Shown here: in pieces, positions 52,486 to 60,799 of the stretch
Layout of the letters: each line of letters starts with the position of its first letter
Numbering within the stretch: the first letter of the stretch is position 1
DNA from: Streptomyces sp. NBRC 110611
Lineage (GTDB): Bacteria > Actinomycetota > Actinomycetes > Streptomycetales > Streptomycetaceae
Reading direction: 5' to 3'
Length of the DNA stretch: 64,000 nt
Assembly: GCF_001590865.1 (NCBI RefSeq)
Contig: NZ_BBUY01000002.1
Span: forward strand, 72,487-136,486
The notes under the pieces: generated by a model
Told to the model about the DNA's origin: nothing
The model's database searches: none
The model's input: only the letters and a program-made list of their open reading frames with translations
Program-made: the position numbers and the translations under genes

Positions 52486-53346
52486 ATGGCACGGAGTAAC
52501 ACCAACGGCCTGTTGGGGGAGGAATTCTTCACCCCGGGCAGCTCCTCCTTCCTCGACTTCCTGACGGCGCACCGCCCGGAGTTGCTGAGCACGCGCCGAC
52601 TGCTGCCCGAGGGAGTCCAGGCCGCGCCCGGTCAATTCCCGCACGGCACCACGGTATTGGCGCTCACCTACCGTGACGGAGTGATGATCGCCGGTGACCG
52701 CAGGGCCACGATGGGGCACCTCATCGCCCAGCGCGATCTGGAGAAGGTGCAGCCGGCGGACGACTACACCGCGGTCGCCTTCGCGGGCACGGTGGGGCTG
52801 GCGAAGGATCTGGTCAAGCTCTATCAGGTGGAGTTGACCCACTTCGAGAAGGTCGAGGGCATTCCGATGTCCCTCAACGCGAAGGCGACCCGGCTGGCCA
52901 CCATGGTCCGGCAGAATCTCGGGCAGGCCATGCAGGGCCTGGCCGTGGTACCGCTGCTGGCCGGCTACGACCTCACTGCACCGGACGGCGAGAACGGCCG
53001 CATCTTCGCCTTCGACGTCACCGGAGGTCCGTACGAGAAGACGGACTTCCACGCCGAGGGCTCCGGATCCCCCTACGCCAGAAGCTCGTTGAAGAAGCTG
53101 TTCCACGAGAACATGGCGCGGCGCGAGGCGGCCCTCGTGGCACTCCAGGCGCTCTACGACGCGGCGGACGACGACTCGGCCACCGGCGGCCCGGACACCA
53201 GCCGCCGGATCTACCCCATCGTGTCGGTCATCACCGAGGAGGGCTTCGAGCAGCTGCCGGAGCAGGAGACGGAGCAGCTGAGCCGGGAGATGGTCCAGCA
53301 GCGCCTCAACCGTCCGGACGGGCCGGTCGCCGCTTCCCCGCAGTGA
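52486..53346 (+). CDS. 20S proteasome beta subunit, SalI-like self-resistance form
   Basis: The 286-residue precursor starts at ATG 52486. A propeptide of 54 residues ends at 'FPHG', and the mature enzyme begins 'TTVLALTYRDGV' (Thr55 = Thr1). The active-site set is present: Thr1, Asp17 in 'AGDRRAT' and Lys33 in 'RDLEKV'. Numbering from Thr1, the S1-pocket stretch 'TAVAFAGTVGLAKDL' has Phe45 and Val49, where housekeeping PrcB proteins have Met/Ile45 and Ala49. Phe45 and Val49 are the substitutions described for SalI, the salinosporamide-resistant subunit. No prcA, pup or mpa genes are near, so it is a second copy that replaces the normal beta subunit in self-protection. Confidence 0.95.
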   Translation: MARSNTNGLLGEEFFTPGSSSFLDFLTAHRPELLSTRRLLPEGVQAAPGQFPHGTTVLALTYRDGVMIAGDRRATMGHLIAQRDLEKVQPADDYTAVAFAGTVGLAKDLVKLYQVELTHFEKVEGIPMSLNAKATRLATMVRQNLGQAMQGLAVVPLLAGYDLTAPDGENGRIFAFDVTGGPYEKTDFHAEGSGSPYARSSLKKLFHENMARREAALVALQALYDAADDDSATGGPDTSRRIYPIVSVITEEGFEQLPEQETEQLSREMVQQRLNRPDGPVAASPQ

Positions 53347-53402
53347 CCACGGCGGTCACCGTCAGAAGCGCCCGAAGGCGTTCCGGCCGCGCGGGTTCCG
53401 GC

Positions 53403-54542
53403 TCAGGGCTCCCCTGCCGTCCGCGCGGCCCCGGCACGCCGGGCGGAGCCCCGGGACAGCCATCCCTGGAGCGCGGGAAGCAGCAGCACCATCAGGAACA
53501 GCCGCAGCGTCTGCACGCTGGAGATCAGCCCCAGGTGCGCGTCGCTGGTCGACGCGCTGGCCAGGACCGCGTTGATACCGCCGGGTGTCGTCGCGAGGTA
53601 GGCGTCGACGCGGCTGACGCCGAGCACCGGCGCCAAGCCGACGGCGATCCCCCCGATGACGCCGCTGAGCAGGACGATCGCCCCCAGCACCAGCGGGATC
53701 ATGCGCTTCAGCGCCTGTACGGTCTCGTGGTCGAAGCGCAGGCCCACCTCCAGGCCGACAAGGACCAGCAGCGCCTCCTTGAACAGACCCGCCGGTGAGT
53801 AGCCGTGTGTCAGGCCGAGCGCCGTGACGATCGCGGAGAGCAGCATGGGCCCCAGGAGCGCCGCGCTGGGCAGCCCGATGCGCCGGCCCAGGCGCATCCC
53901 GGCAGCGGCCAGGACGAGGGTGATGGACACCCCGGCCAACTGATCGCCCCGGGGCACCAGGGCCCAGGACCACCCGGCGGCGGCACTCGATCCGCCGGCC
54001 GTGGGATGGGCGATGAGCAGGGCGACCACGGGCGCGGCGGCCGAGATCACGGCGACGCGCGTGTACTGCATGAAGGCCACGCCCCGGGAATCCGCGCCCA
54101 TGTCCTTCGCGCAGGACGTCACGGCCACCGATCCCCCGGCGATCATTCCGAGCGTCGCGGTGAGCCGGTCCATACGGCCGGTCCGGGCGACCATGGCGGC
54201 GATGCCGACGCTGAGGGCGGTCGTCACCAGCGTGAGCATCGTCAGCGGGAGCATGGCGCCGACGACGTCGCGCAGGACCGAGATCTGGAGATAGGCGCCG
54301 ATCATGACCCCGATGAAGGCCTGCACGCTCTGGTCGACGGCCTGCGACATACGGCGCCGTTCTCTGCCCCGCAGGGCGATCACGGCACCGGCGAACAGCC
54401 CGAGGAGGAGCTGCGGCGCAGGGGCGCCCAGGCGTTCCAGGACCGCCGAGACAGCGAGTATCGCCACCGAGATCCCGACGATTTCCATCGGTCCGCCACG
54501 TGAATTCCGGACCCGGCTCGGAAGCCGCTCAGCAACGCGCAT
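53403..54542 (-). CDS. AbrB family membrane protein (AmoA/AbrB type)
   Basis: This protein of about 379 residues starts at ATG 54542 with a GGAG site 8 nt upstream; an in-frame GTG at 54563 and ATG at 54488 are alternatives. It has about ten membrane segments in two similar halves ('LERLGAPAPQLLLGLFAGAV' and 'GRRIGLPSAALLGPMLLSA'), plus 'ATLGMIAGGSVAVTSCAKDM' and 'LATTPGGINAVLASA', typical of the AbrB duplication family (Pfam AbrB, once called ammonia monooxygenase). Function is unknown, thought to be transport or regulation. It is convergent with the proteasome gene and may or may not belong to the cluster, possibly as an exporter. Confidence 0.82.
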   Translation of the reverse strand: MRVAERLPSRVRNSRGGPMEIVGISVAILAVSAVLERLGAPAPQLLLGLFAGAVIALRGRERRRMSQAVDQSVQAFIGVMIGAYLQISVLRDVVGAMLPLTMLTLVTTALSVGIAAMVARTGRMDRLTATLGMIAGGSVAVTSCAKDMGADSRGVAFMQYTRVAVISAAAPVVALLIAHPTAGGSSAAAGWSWALVPRGDQLAGVSITLVLAAAGMRLGRRIGLPSAALLGPMLLSAIVTALGLTHGYSPAGLFKEALLVLVGLEVGLRFDHETVQALKRMIPLVLGAIVLLSGVIGGIAVGLAPVLGVSRVDAYLATTPGGINAVLASASTSDAHLGLISSVQTLRLFLMVLLLPALQGWLSRGSARRAGAARTAGEP

Positions 54543-54688
54543 CACATCATCTCCGGAGTTCACCTCAGCCGGGGGCCATCATGAACGCCGAGAAGTTACC
54601 AAAGGGTAAATTCGCCTCTTCCTGGCCATGAACAGCGCTGCGCCCAGTCGAGAGGGCTCTTGCCGCACGGCGATATCCGCCGTTGACA

Positions 54689-57160
54689 TCAGCCGTTCCG
54701 GCTCGGCTTTTCCGGGCCGTGCTGTGTCCGGTAGGCGCGGGCCAGGTGGTGCTGGAGGCGTAGGTGACGGAACTGGTAGACCGCGCCCGCCTGGCGGAGC
54801 ACCCCCCGCTGGTAGGCGTCCTCGAGGAAGGCGACGAGGGACCAGGGCAGCCGGCCGGTCAGCGGCAGCCAGATCCTGGAGAAGACCGTCCACTGACCCC
54901 AGGCGGTCAGACTGAGCGCGTAGCCGAAGGCGCCGCCGAGCCCGCTGAGGACACCGAGCTTGAGCGAGGACGCGAGGTTCCAGACGACGGGGCCCACGAT
55001 CGCCGGCACGACCTGGACCACCATCAGCGAGCCGAGACCGACCAGGAACCCGAAGACGGGCGCCCAGACGAGGAGCTGGGTGGTGACCGTCCGGCAGTTC
55101 GCGCGCAGGAGGCTGACCGGATTGACGGCGGAGCGGATGTCCAGAGGGGTTTCGAAGAGGGCCAGGAGGCCGAAGGCGGGGCCGCCGCCCAGCGCGAACA
55201 CCAGGCCGTAGATGAGGCCGTCGCCGAGGCCGGCGGCGAGCAGCGTCGGAAGGGCGGCCTGGGCGAGGACGCCGTTGAGCACCCCGCGCACCGAGCCGTA
55301 GCCGACGCCGAACACGAACCCGCACAGCAATCCGATCACCAGCCGGTGCAGCGGCCTCCGCCCGGCCTTCGCCGCTCTGCCGAAGATCTTCATGCGCACG
55401 GCGGACGGCTCCACCGGTACGTCCTTGGCCGCGACCAGGAACCAGTACGCGATCCCGAACATGAGCCCGGAGAGGAGCCCCGCCACCACCCCGTCCGCGA
55501 GCTGGAGTCCGAGGGGGTCGAAGAGGGTGCCGACGACACCGTCGACCAGCCCGATGACCAGGCAGATCACCAGCGCGGTGACCAGCGTGCGGGTGGAGCG
55601 GCGGAGCGCGCGGCCGAGCCGCCACCACGCCAGGTCGGGGGTGTCCAGCCGGGTCAGGTGGTGGGCGAGGTAGCCGAGCCAGTACTGGGCGCGTTCCGGG
55701 TCGACGGCGCGCTGCGGGCCGCTGCCGGGGCGGTGGTCGGGCCGGGGGCGGTAGGCAGCGGTGGTGAAGTTGTCGAGGAGGTGGTCCTCCAGCTCCTCGG
55801 GGCTGCCGAATCGCCGGGTGTCCAGGAGCGCGGCCGGGTCGCTGCCGGGGGTGTCGCTGTAGACGGCGCGGGCGAGCGTGACCATCAGCGGAGTGGTCAG
55901 CACCGCGGCGAGGTGGGCGGCGGCCCGGCTGTGCGGCCGCTCGCGCAGCGCACGCAGCACCGGGTCCCAGGCAGTCGCCGCCAGGGCCTCGGCCGGAAGC
56001 CCCTCCCCCGGCCCCGCGGCGTCCGGCACCGGCCCGGGGCCCTCGCCGCGGGCCTTGCGCGTGCTGCGCGGCAGGTAGTCGGCCAGGTCGCGCAGGGTGA
56101 GATCGGTCAGATCCACCGCGGCGGCGGAGGTGAGCACGTCGGTCTCCGCCACCGCCGCGGCGTACTCGGACGGACGGCTCGTCAGCAGCAGGGGAAGAGT
56201 GGTGGCGTTGAGCGCCTCCAGTGCGGGGCGGCGCAGGCCGTCGGCGATCTCGTCGAAGCCGTCCAGCACGGGGAGCACCCGGCCGGTCTCGACGAGCGCG
56301 GCGGCCAGGTTCGACCCGCCGGGTCCCCGGGCGGCGAGGCCGGGGTGATCGCGCGTCAGTTGGGCGGTCAGCCAGTCCCGGAAGGTGAGGGCGGTGGGAT
56401 CCCACGAGCCGATACTGAAGATCACCGGTACGGCTTCGGTGCGGGCTCTCGACGTCAGGTGGTCCAGGACGAACCGCACGGCGAGGATCGTCTTCCCGGA
56501 GCCGGACCGGCCCAGCACCACCAGCCGTCCGGACGGGATGCGCCGGTACACGCCCACGATCTCGTCCAGCCGCCCGCTCAGGTCCAGCGGGCCCTGCGTG
56601 GCCCCGGCGGGCAGGCGGCGGATGTTGGCCCAGTGGTCGGTCAGGTCCTCGGCGGCCGGCCGCCAGCGGACCGGCAGCGGGTAGGGATCGTGGATCTTCC
56701 GCTGCTCCTCCTCGCGCCGCCAGCGGGCGGCCACCGCCTGGGCGAGCTGCTCGGCGACATCGGCCAGGGCTGTGTGCCATCCCGGACCCGGCTGCCCTGC
56801 GGCCGGTTCGGCGCCGCCGGCCGGTCCGCCCGGCCGGGGCGCCTCCTCCGCGGTCCGGCCGGGCAAGTCGTCCGGCTCAGGTGCCTCCTCCCCCGTCCGG
56901 CCGGTCGGCTCGTCCGGCCCGGGCGCCTTCTCCCCGGTCCGGCGGAGGGCGGCCGCCAGCAGCTCCTCGCTCTCCGCGGGGCTCAGCCCGAGGGCATCGG
57001 CCAGCAGCCGCACCGTGGTCACCCTCGGGTCGGCGCGCTCGCCGGTCTCCAGCCCGCGGATGGTGCGCACGCCCACCTTGGCGCGCTCCGCCAGAGCCTC
57101 CTGAGTCATCCCCGCCGCGTGCCGCAGCCGCCGCAACAGCACGCTGAACTCACTGCTCAC
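54689..57160 (-). CDS. XRE-HTH - NACHT NTPase - multi-TM protein
   Basis: The 823-residue protein starts at GTG 57160. An N-terminal XRE-type HTH (residues 5-60: 'AAGMTQEALAERAKVGVRTI') is followed by a linker with three copies of a Glu/Pro/Gly-rich unit of about 17 residues (74-117). The NACHT domain has Walker A 'LGRSGSGKT' (216-224), Walker B 'LPVLDGFDEI' (about 292-301) and 'LPLLLTSRPSEY'. From about residue 520 there are seven to eight Gly-rich hydrophobic helices ('GLLSGLMFGIAYWFL', 'GLLCGFVFGVGYGSV'). It ends in a soluble tail ('YQFRHLRLQHHLA'). It is an NLR-like STAND protein combining DNA binding and membrane parts; signalling or phage defence are both possible. Confidence 0.88.
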   Translation of the reverse strand: MSSEFSVLLRRLRHAAGMTQEALAERAKVGVRTIRGLETGERADPRVTTVRLLADALGLSPAESEELLAAALRRTGEKAPGPDEPTGRTGEEAPEPDDLPGRTAEEAPRPGGPAGGAEPAAGQPGPGWHTALADVAEQLAQAVAARWRREEEQRKIHDPYPLPVRWRPAAEDLTDHWANIRRLPAGATQGPLDLSGRLDEIVGVYRRIPSGRLVVLGRSGSGKTILAVRFVLDHLTSRARTEAVPVIFSIGSWDPTALTFRDWLTAQLTRDHPGLAARGPGGSNLAAALVETGRVLPVLDGFDEIADGLRRPALEALNATTLPLLLTSRPSEYAAAVAETDVLTSAAAVDLTDLTLRDLADYLPRSTRKARGEGPGPVPDAAGPGEGLPAEALAATAWDPVLRALRERPHSRAAAHLAAVLTTPLMVTLARAVYSDTPGSDPAALLDTRRFGSPEELEDHLLDNFTTAAYRPRPDHRPGSGPQRAVDPERAQYWLGYLAHHLTRLDTPDLAWWRLGRALRRSTRTLVTALVICLVIGLVDGVVGTLFDPLGLQLADGVVAGLLSGLMFGIAYWFLVAAKDVPVEPSAVRMKIFGRAAKAGRRPLHRLVIGLLCGFVFGVGYGSVRGVLNGVLAQAALPTLLAAGLGDGLIYGLVFALGGGPAFGLLALFETPLDIRSAVNPVSLLRANCRTVTTQLLVWAPVFGFLVGLGSLMVVQVVPAIVGPVVWNLASSLKLGVLSGLGGAFGYALSLTAWGQWTVFSRIWLPLTGRLPWSLVAFLEDAYQRGVLRQAGAVYQFRHLRLQHHLARAYRTQHGPEKPSRNG

Positions 57161-57323
57161 AGGTCACGGCCTTCCCCCGGCATGTCGGTTTCCCCAGGTG
57201 AGGGACTCTAGCGCGGCCACCGGCCGGATACGGCCGGTCTGCTGGCCTGTCCGTCGTCCGGTGCCGGGACCAGTGTCGACGGCATTCGCCAGACCCACCA
57301 GTGTCAGGATCCGGAGAGCCGCG

Positions 57324-58397
57324 ATGCCCACCACCCTCACCACCACCGGCCAGCCGATCGCCGGCCTGCTGACGCATCAGGAGCGCGACGTGCTCCACGC
57401 GGTCGGCTGTGGTCTGCGAGACGCGGAGATAGCCGCCGCCCTCGCCATTCCCCAGGACGCCGTGGCCGGACACCTCGCGGGGATCCGCGCCAAGCTCGGG
57501 CTGCGCGACCGGGCGGCCGCCATCGTCCACGCCTTCGACTGCGGGCTGGTCGTCCCCGGCCACGGCCCCCGCCGGCCGGCGACGGGTCCGGCCCCGGGGG
57601 CCGCTGCCCGCCCGGCGCGCGAACCCCGGTTGCGGATCTCGGTACTCGGGCCGCTGCGCGCATCGTGCGACGGGCAGCCCGTGGACCTGGGGCACCTCCG
57701 CCAGCAGGCCGTCCTGGCAGCGCTGGCGCTGTGCGCGCACCGGACGGTCAGCCAGCAGGAACTGCGCGACGGAGTGTGGGGGATGGAGCAGCCGATCACG
57801 AACGTGGTGCCGGTGTACATCTACCGGCTGCGCAAGAACCTGCGCATCGGTGACGGCCCGGACTCGGTGATCCAGCGCGATCGGTGCGGCTACCGGCTGG
57901 CCCCCGGCGCGGTCACGGTGGACGTGGCGCGCCTGGAGGAACTGGTCACCGCCGCCGGGGCCGCCGAGCGCGCCGGGGAACCGGCGGAGGCGGTACGCGC
58001 CTGCTCCCAGGCGCTGGACCTGTTCCGCGGGGAGCCGCTGGCCGGCCTCCCCGGGCCGTTCGCCGAACTGGAACGGCTGCGGCTCACCGAGCGCAGAACC
58101 ACCCTGGCGCAGCGGAAGCTGGACGGGCAGCTCCGGCTGGGCCGGCACTCCGAGGCGATCGCCGAGCTGTGGGCCCTGGCCGTGGCGCAGCCCCTGAACG
58201 AACCGGTCGCCGCGATGCTGATGCGGGCGCTGTACCGCAGCGGCCGACGGGCCGACGCGCTGACCGTGTTCGACCGCACCCGCCGCCGTCTGGCCGACGA
58301 ACTCGGGGTGTCGCCGGGGCAGATACTGCGGCGGACGCACCAGATGATCCTGCGTGGGTGCGAGGCCGGTCCCGGCGTCACCCGCACCACCTCGTGA
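57324..58397 (+). CDS. SARP-type regulator with extra N-terminal LuxR-like HTH
   Basis: The 357-residue protein starts at ATG 57324, 7 nt after GGAG. Residues 10-65 are a LuxR/GerE-like HTH ('LLTHQERDVLHAVGCGLRDA', 'VAGHLAGIRAKLGLRDRAAA'). After a Pro/Ala-rich linker comes an OmpR-type winged helix ('LRISVLGPLRASCDGQPVDL', 'LRKNLRIGDGPDSV', 'CGYRLAP'). A bacterial transcriptional activation domain (BTAD) follows, with TPR-like helices ('PLNEPVAAMLMRALYRSGRR'). SARPs switch on antibiotic clusters. Two separate DNA-binding domains in one SARP are unusual. It lies 4 kb from the proteasome-inhibitor cluster and could regulate it. Its stop overlaps the next gene (GTGA). Confidence 0.88.
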   Translation: MPTTLTTTGQPIAGLLTHQERDVLHAVGCGLRDAEIAAALAIPQDAVAGHLAGIRAKLGLRDRAAAIVHAFDCGLVVPGHGPRRPATGPAPGAAARPAREPRLRISVLGPLRASCDGQPVDLGHLRQQAVLAALALCAHRTVSQQELRDGVWGMEQPITNVVPVYIYRLRKNLRIGDGPDSVIQRDRCGYRLAPGAVTVDVARLEELVTAAGAAERAGEPAEAVRACSQALDLFRGEPLAGLPGPFAELERLRLTERRTTLAQRKLDGQLRLGRHSEAIAELWALAVAQPLNEPVAAMLMRALYRSGRRADALTVFDRTRRRLADELGVSPGQILRRTHQMILRGCEAGPGVTRTTS

Positions 58398-59041
58398 CCC
58401 GTCCGACGCCGCGTACGCGCGGTGAGGAGCTGCTGCTGGCGAGGGTCTCCGCGGCGGCCGGCCGCGCGCACCTCGGCAAGCGGCGGGCCACGTACCCGGG
58501 AGCCGCGCACACCCGCCCCGCACGTGCCCGCTGGCTTCCCGCGACGAAGGCGACCGCGGACGTGCGGCTGGACCTGTACGAGCAGGGGATGACGATCGCC
58601 GTCAAGGGGCGGATCCACGTCGTCCGCTACGACACCACCACCGTCCGCCACGACACCGCCTGCACGGTCACCGATATCGAAGGAAAGCAGGTCGTGCTGT
58701 ACGTCAGGCCGGAGGAGCCGGAGGCGAGCGGTGCGGAGGTCTGGGTGACCGAGATCCGTCGGGCCGTCGCCCGTGCCCAACTGCCCCGGGCACTGGCCGC
58801 GCTCGACAACGGCGAGCGGCTCACCTTCGGGGACATCTGGCTGACGAGGGAGAGGATCGGGTCCGGAGACGTGTCCGCGCGGTGGCCTCAGGTACGGCAG
58901 CTCGACATCACAAAAGGTGTCATCAGGCTCAATATCGATGGGAATTGGCACAACCTGGGGCCAACGGAGTCCGAAATCCCGAATTTCTCCGTCTTCCACG
59001 CGGTGGTCGATTGCCTTCGCGCCGACGGCGCGCGCCCATGA
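58394..59041 (+). CDS. DUF6585-like protein
   Basis: The 215-residue protein starts at GTG 58394, overlapping the SARP stop. It has no signal peptide. It looks like a PH-like beta-barrel (about residues 20-110: 'LDLYEQGMTIAVKGRIHVVR' then 'TTTVRHDT'). A second half has 'GERLTFGDIWLTRERI', 'WPQVRQLDITKGVIRLNI' and 'IPNFSVFHAVVDCLR', as in DUF6585 proteins found widely in Streptomyces. The role is unknown. Coupling to the SARP gene suggests related regulation. Confidence 0.7.
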   Translation: MTRPTPRTRGEELLLARVSAAAGRAHLGKRRATYPGAAHTRPARARWLPATKATADVRLDLYEQGMTIAVKGRIHVVRYDTTTVRHDTACTVTDIEGKQVVLYVRPEEPEASGAEVWVTEIRRAVARAQLPRALAALDNGERLTFGDIWLTRERIGSGDVSARWPQVRQLDITKGVIRLNIDGNWHNLGPTESEIPNFSVFHAVVDCLRADGARP

Positions 59042-59226
59042 GGATCCCGAGGCCCTCTCACCGTCACGCGATCACCGTTACGCATTCGAAGCGGGCGCCA
59101 CCAGCGCACTCATCGTCAATTCACCATAATTCCAATGGCCTTTCCTAAGGTCACAGCCGACAACAGCAGTGGTGCACCACCACTTCACCTGTGCACCACC
59201 TCAACTCGTCGAGGAGAAACCGAGCG

Positions 59227-60003
59227 ATGACCCTGGCCCGCACATGGAAGAGGGCGATCGGTGCTGCCGGTGCGACGGCAGCCATGGTGGCCGGCTCCGC
59301 CGTCGCGCCCACCGCTGCCCAAGCCGAACCGGTGCACCACTACTACCTGGAGGTCGGCGGCACGGGCTCGGCGGCGCCCGCGCCCGCCTGCACCTCCACC
59401 TACGCGATAGCCAACAAACACCTCAACGGCGGCATCCCGGTCCCGGTCTGCTACCCGGCGAGCGCCGGCCCCTGGCTCAACGGACACAACGCCCCGGACC
59501 CCACCGCGCCGAGCTACGACGCCAGCGTGCGCGAGGGGTACCGCAAGCTGCTGGCCACCGCCGAGGAGACCTACCGCCGCGATCCCGGCGCCCGGTTCAC
59601 GATCGTCGGCTACTCCCAAGGCGCGCAGGTGGCCGACCAGGTGCTCCGGACGATCGCCGACGGCGGCACGGACATACCCCGTTCGCAGGTGAACGGCAAG
59701 CTGTACGCCGACCCCATGCAGCCCGGCACCGGCATCTGGGCCCGGGTACCGAAGGGCTGGAGCGCCCTGGGATTCACGTCGACGGGCGCCGGCCCGGCGA
59801 CGTTCGACGGCGTCCCCGTCCAGCGGTACTGCATCCGCACGGACCTGGCGTGCGACGCCACCTCGCTCCAGTCCGTTCCCGGCTTCCTGAAACAGCATCC
59901 CAAGTACTGGCAGGAGGGCAATGTCATGGCGCAGACCATCGGCGACGACGCCGGCGACGGAGTCATCTGGTACGAGGCCGACGGCCGTCGACCGGCCTCG
60001 TAG
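59227..60003 (+). CDS. secreted PE-PPE/cutinase-like serine hydrolase
   Basis: The 258-residue protein starts at ATG 59227, 9 nt after GAGGAGAAA. The signal peptide (residues 1-34) ends near 'AAQAEP'. The mature part has the PE-PPE C-terminal hydrolase style: 'SYDASVREGYRKLLATAEE', nucleophile 'ARFTIVGYSQGAQVADQVL' (Ser in GYSQG), 'VQRYCIRTDLACDATS' (disulfide and probable catalytic Asp) and 'GFLKQHPKYW' (probable His). It likely cleaves lipids or esters outside the cell. The 3' end overlaps the convergent ABC ATPase gene by 41 bp. The 185-bp gap before it is AT-rich and holds its promoter. Confidence 0.88.
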   Translation: MTLARTWKRAIGAAGATAAMVAGSAVAPTAAQAEPVHHYYLEVGGTGSAAPAPACTSTYAIANKHLNGGIPVPVCYPASAGPWLNGHNAPDPTAPSYDASVREGYRKLLATAEETYRRDPGARFTIVGYSQGAQVADQVLRTIADGGTDIPRSQVNGKLYADPMQPGTGIWARVPKGWSALGFTSTGAGPATFDGVPVQRYCIRTDLACDATSLQSVPGFLKQHPKYWQEGNVMAQTIGDDAGDGVIWYEADGRRPAS

Positions 60004-60799
60004 CCGGGGCCGGTTCCCCCGGGAGGAAGGTCACCTGGGGTGCGCCGGTGCGCGGGTGGACCGCTACCTCGGCCGCCACGCCGTACACCTCGGCCAGCAG
60101 GTCCGGGGTGAGCACCGCGGCCGGGGTGCCCGACGCGGTCACCTCGCCGTCGTTCAGGACATAGAGGCGGTCGCAGTAGTACGCGGCGAGGTTCAGGTCG
60201 TGCAGCGCCACCAGGACCGTGGCCGGCAGCCGCCGCAGGATGCCGAGCACCGCCAACCGGTGCCGGATGTCCAGATGGTTGGTCGGTTCGTCGAGGACCA
60301 GCAACGAGGGCTGCTGGGCCAGGGCGCGGGCGATGAGCACGCGCTGGCGCTCGCCCCCGGAGAGCCGGTCGAAGGGCCGGTCCGCCAGGCCGGCCGCGTC
60401 CACCGACTCCAGTGCCGACTCGACGAGCCGGGCGTCCTCGGTGGTGTCCCCGTCGAGCAGGCGCTTGTGCGGGCTACGGCCCAGAGCGACGACCTGCCGC
60501 ACGGTCAGGTCGAGGTCCGCGCCCGGGTCCTGCACGACAGCGGCCAGGGTGCGGGCCAGCCGCCGCACCGGCAGGGACCAGGCATCGGCGCCGTCCACGC
60601 GTACGCACCCGGCATCGGGGCGCAACACGCGGTAGACGGCGCGCAGGAGGCTGGACTTGCCGCTGCCGTTGGGGCCGACCAGACCGACCACCTCGCCGGG
60701 CCGGGCGGTCAGCGAGACCTCGCGCACCAGGTGGCGGGCGCCGGCGGTGAGCGTGACGCTCTCCACGGCGAGTTCGGTGGCGGTCGGGTTCGCGGTCAT
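59963..60799 (-). CDS. btuD: ABC transporter ATP-binding protein, cobalamin uptake (BtuD-like)
   Basis: The 278-residue protein starts at ATG 60799, overlapping the permease stop (ATGA). It has Walker A 'LVGPNGSGKSSLLRA', Q-loop 'AVVQDPGAD', signature 'RLSGGERQRVLIARA', Walker B 'LLVLDEPTNHLDI' and H-loop 'LVALHDLNLAAYY'. It belongs to the FecE/BtuD subfamily of siderophore/vitamin B12 importers. Third gene of an operon headed by a cobalamin riboswitch, which makes cobalamin or a cobinamide the likely cargo. Confidence 0.92.
   Translation of the reverse strand: MTANPTATELAVESVTLTAGARHLVREVSLTARPGEVVGLVGPNGSGKSSLLRAVYRVLRPDAGCVRVDGADAWSLPVRRLARTLAAVVQDPGADLDLTVRQVVALGRSPHKRLLDGDTTEDARLVESALESVDAAGLADRPFDRLSGGERQRVLIARALAQQPSLLVLDEPTNHLDIRHRLAVLGILRRLPATVLVALHDLNLAAYYCDRLYVLNDGEVTASGTPAAVLTPDLLAEVYGVAAEVAVHPRTGAPQVTFLPGEPAPATRPVDGRRPRTR

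Noticed and set aside
32317..53346. Cinnabaramide or salinosporamide A itself as product
   Set aside because: The genes for hexylmalonyl- or chloroethylmalonyl-CoA (crotonyl-CoA carboxylase/reductase, chlorinase, extra KS) are not in the window, so only the family can be named.
53403..54542. Ammonia monooxygenase
   Set aside because: The old family name only; the protein is an AbrB-type duplicated membrane protein with no copper or haem site.
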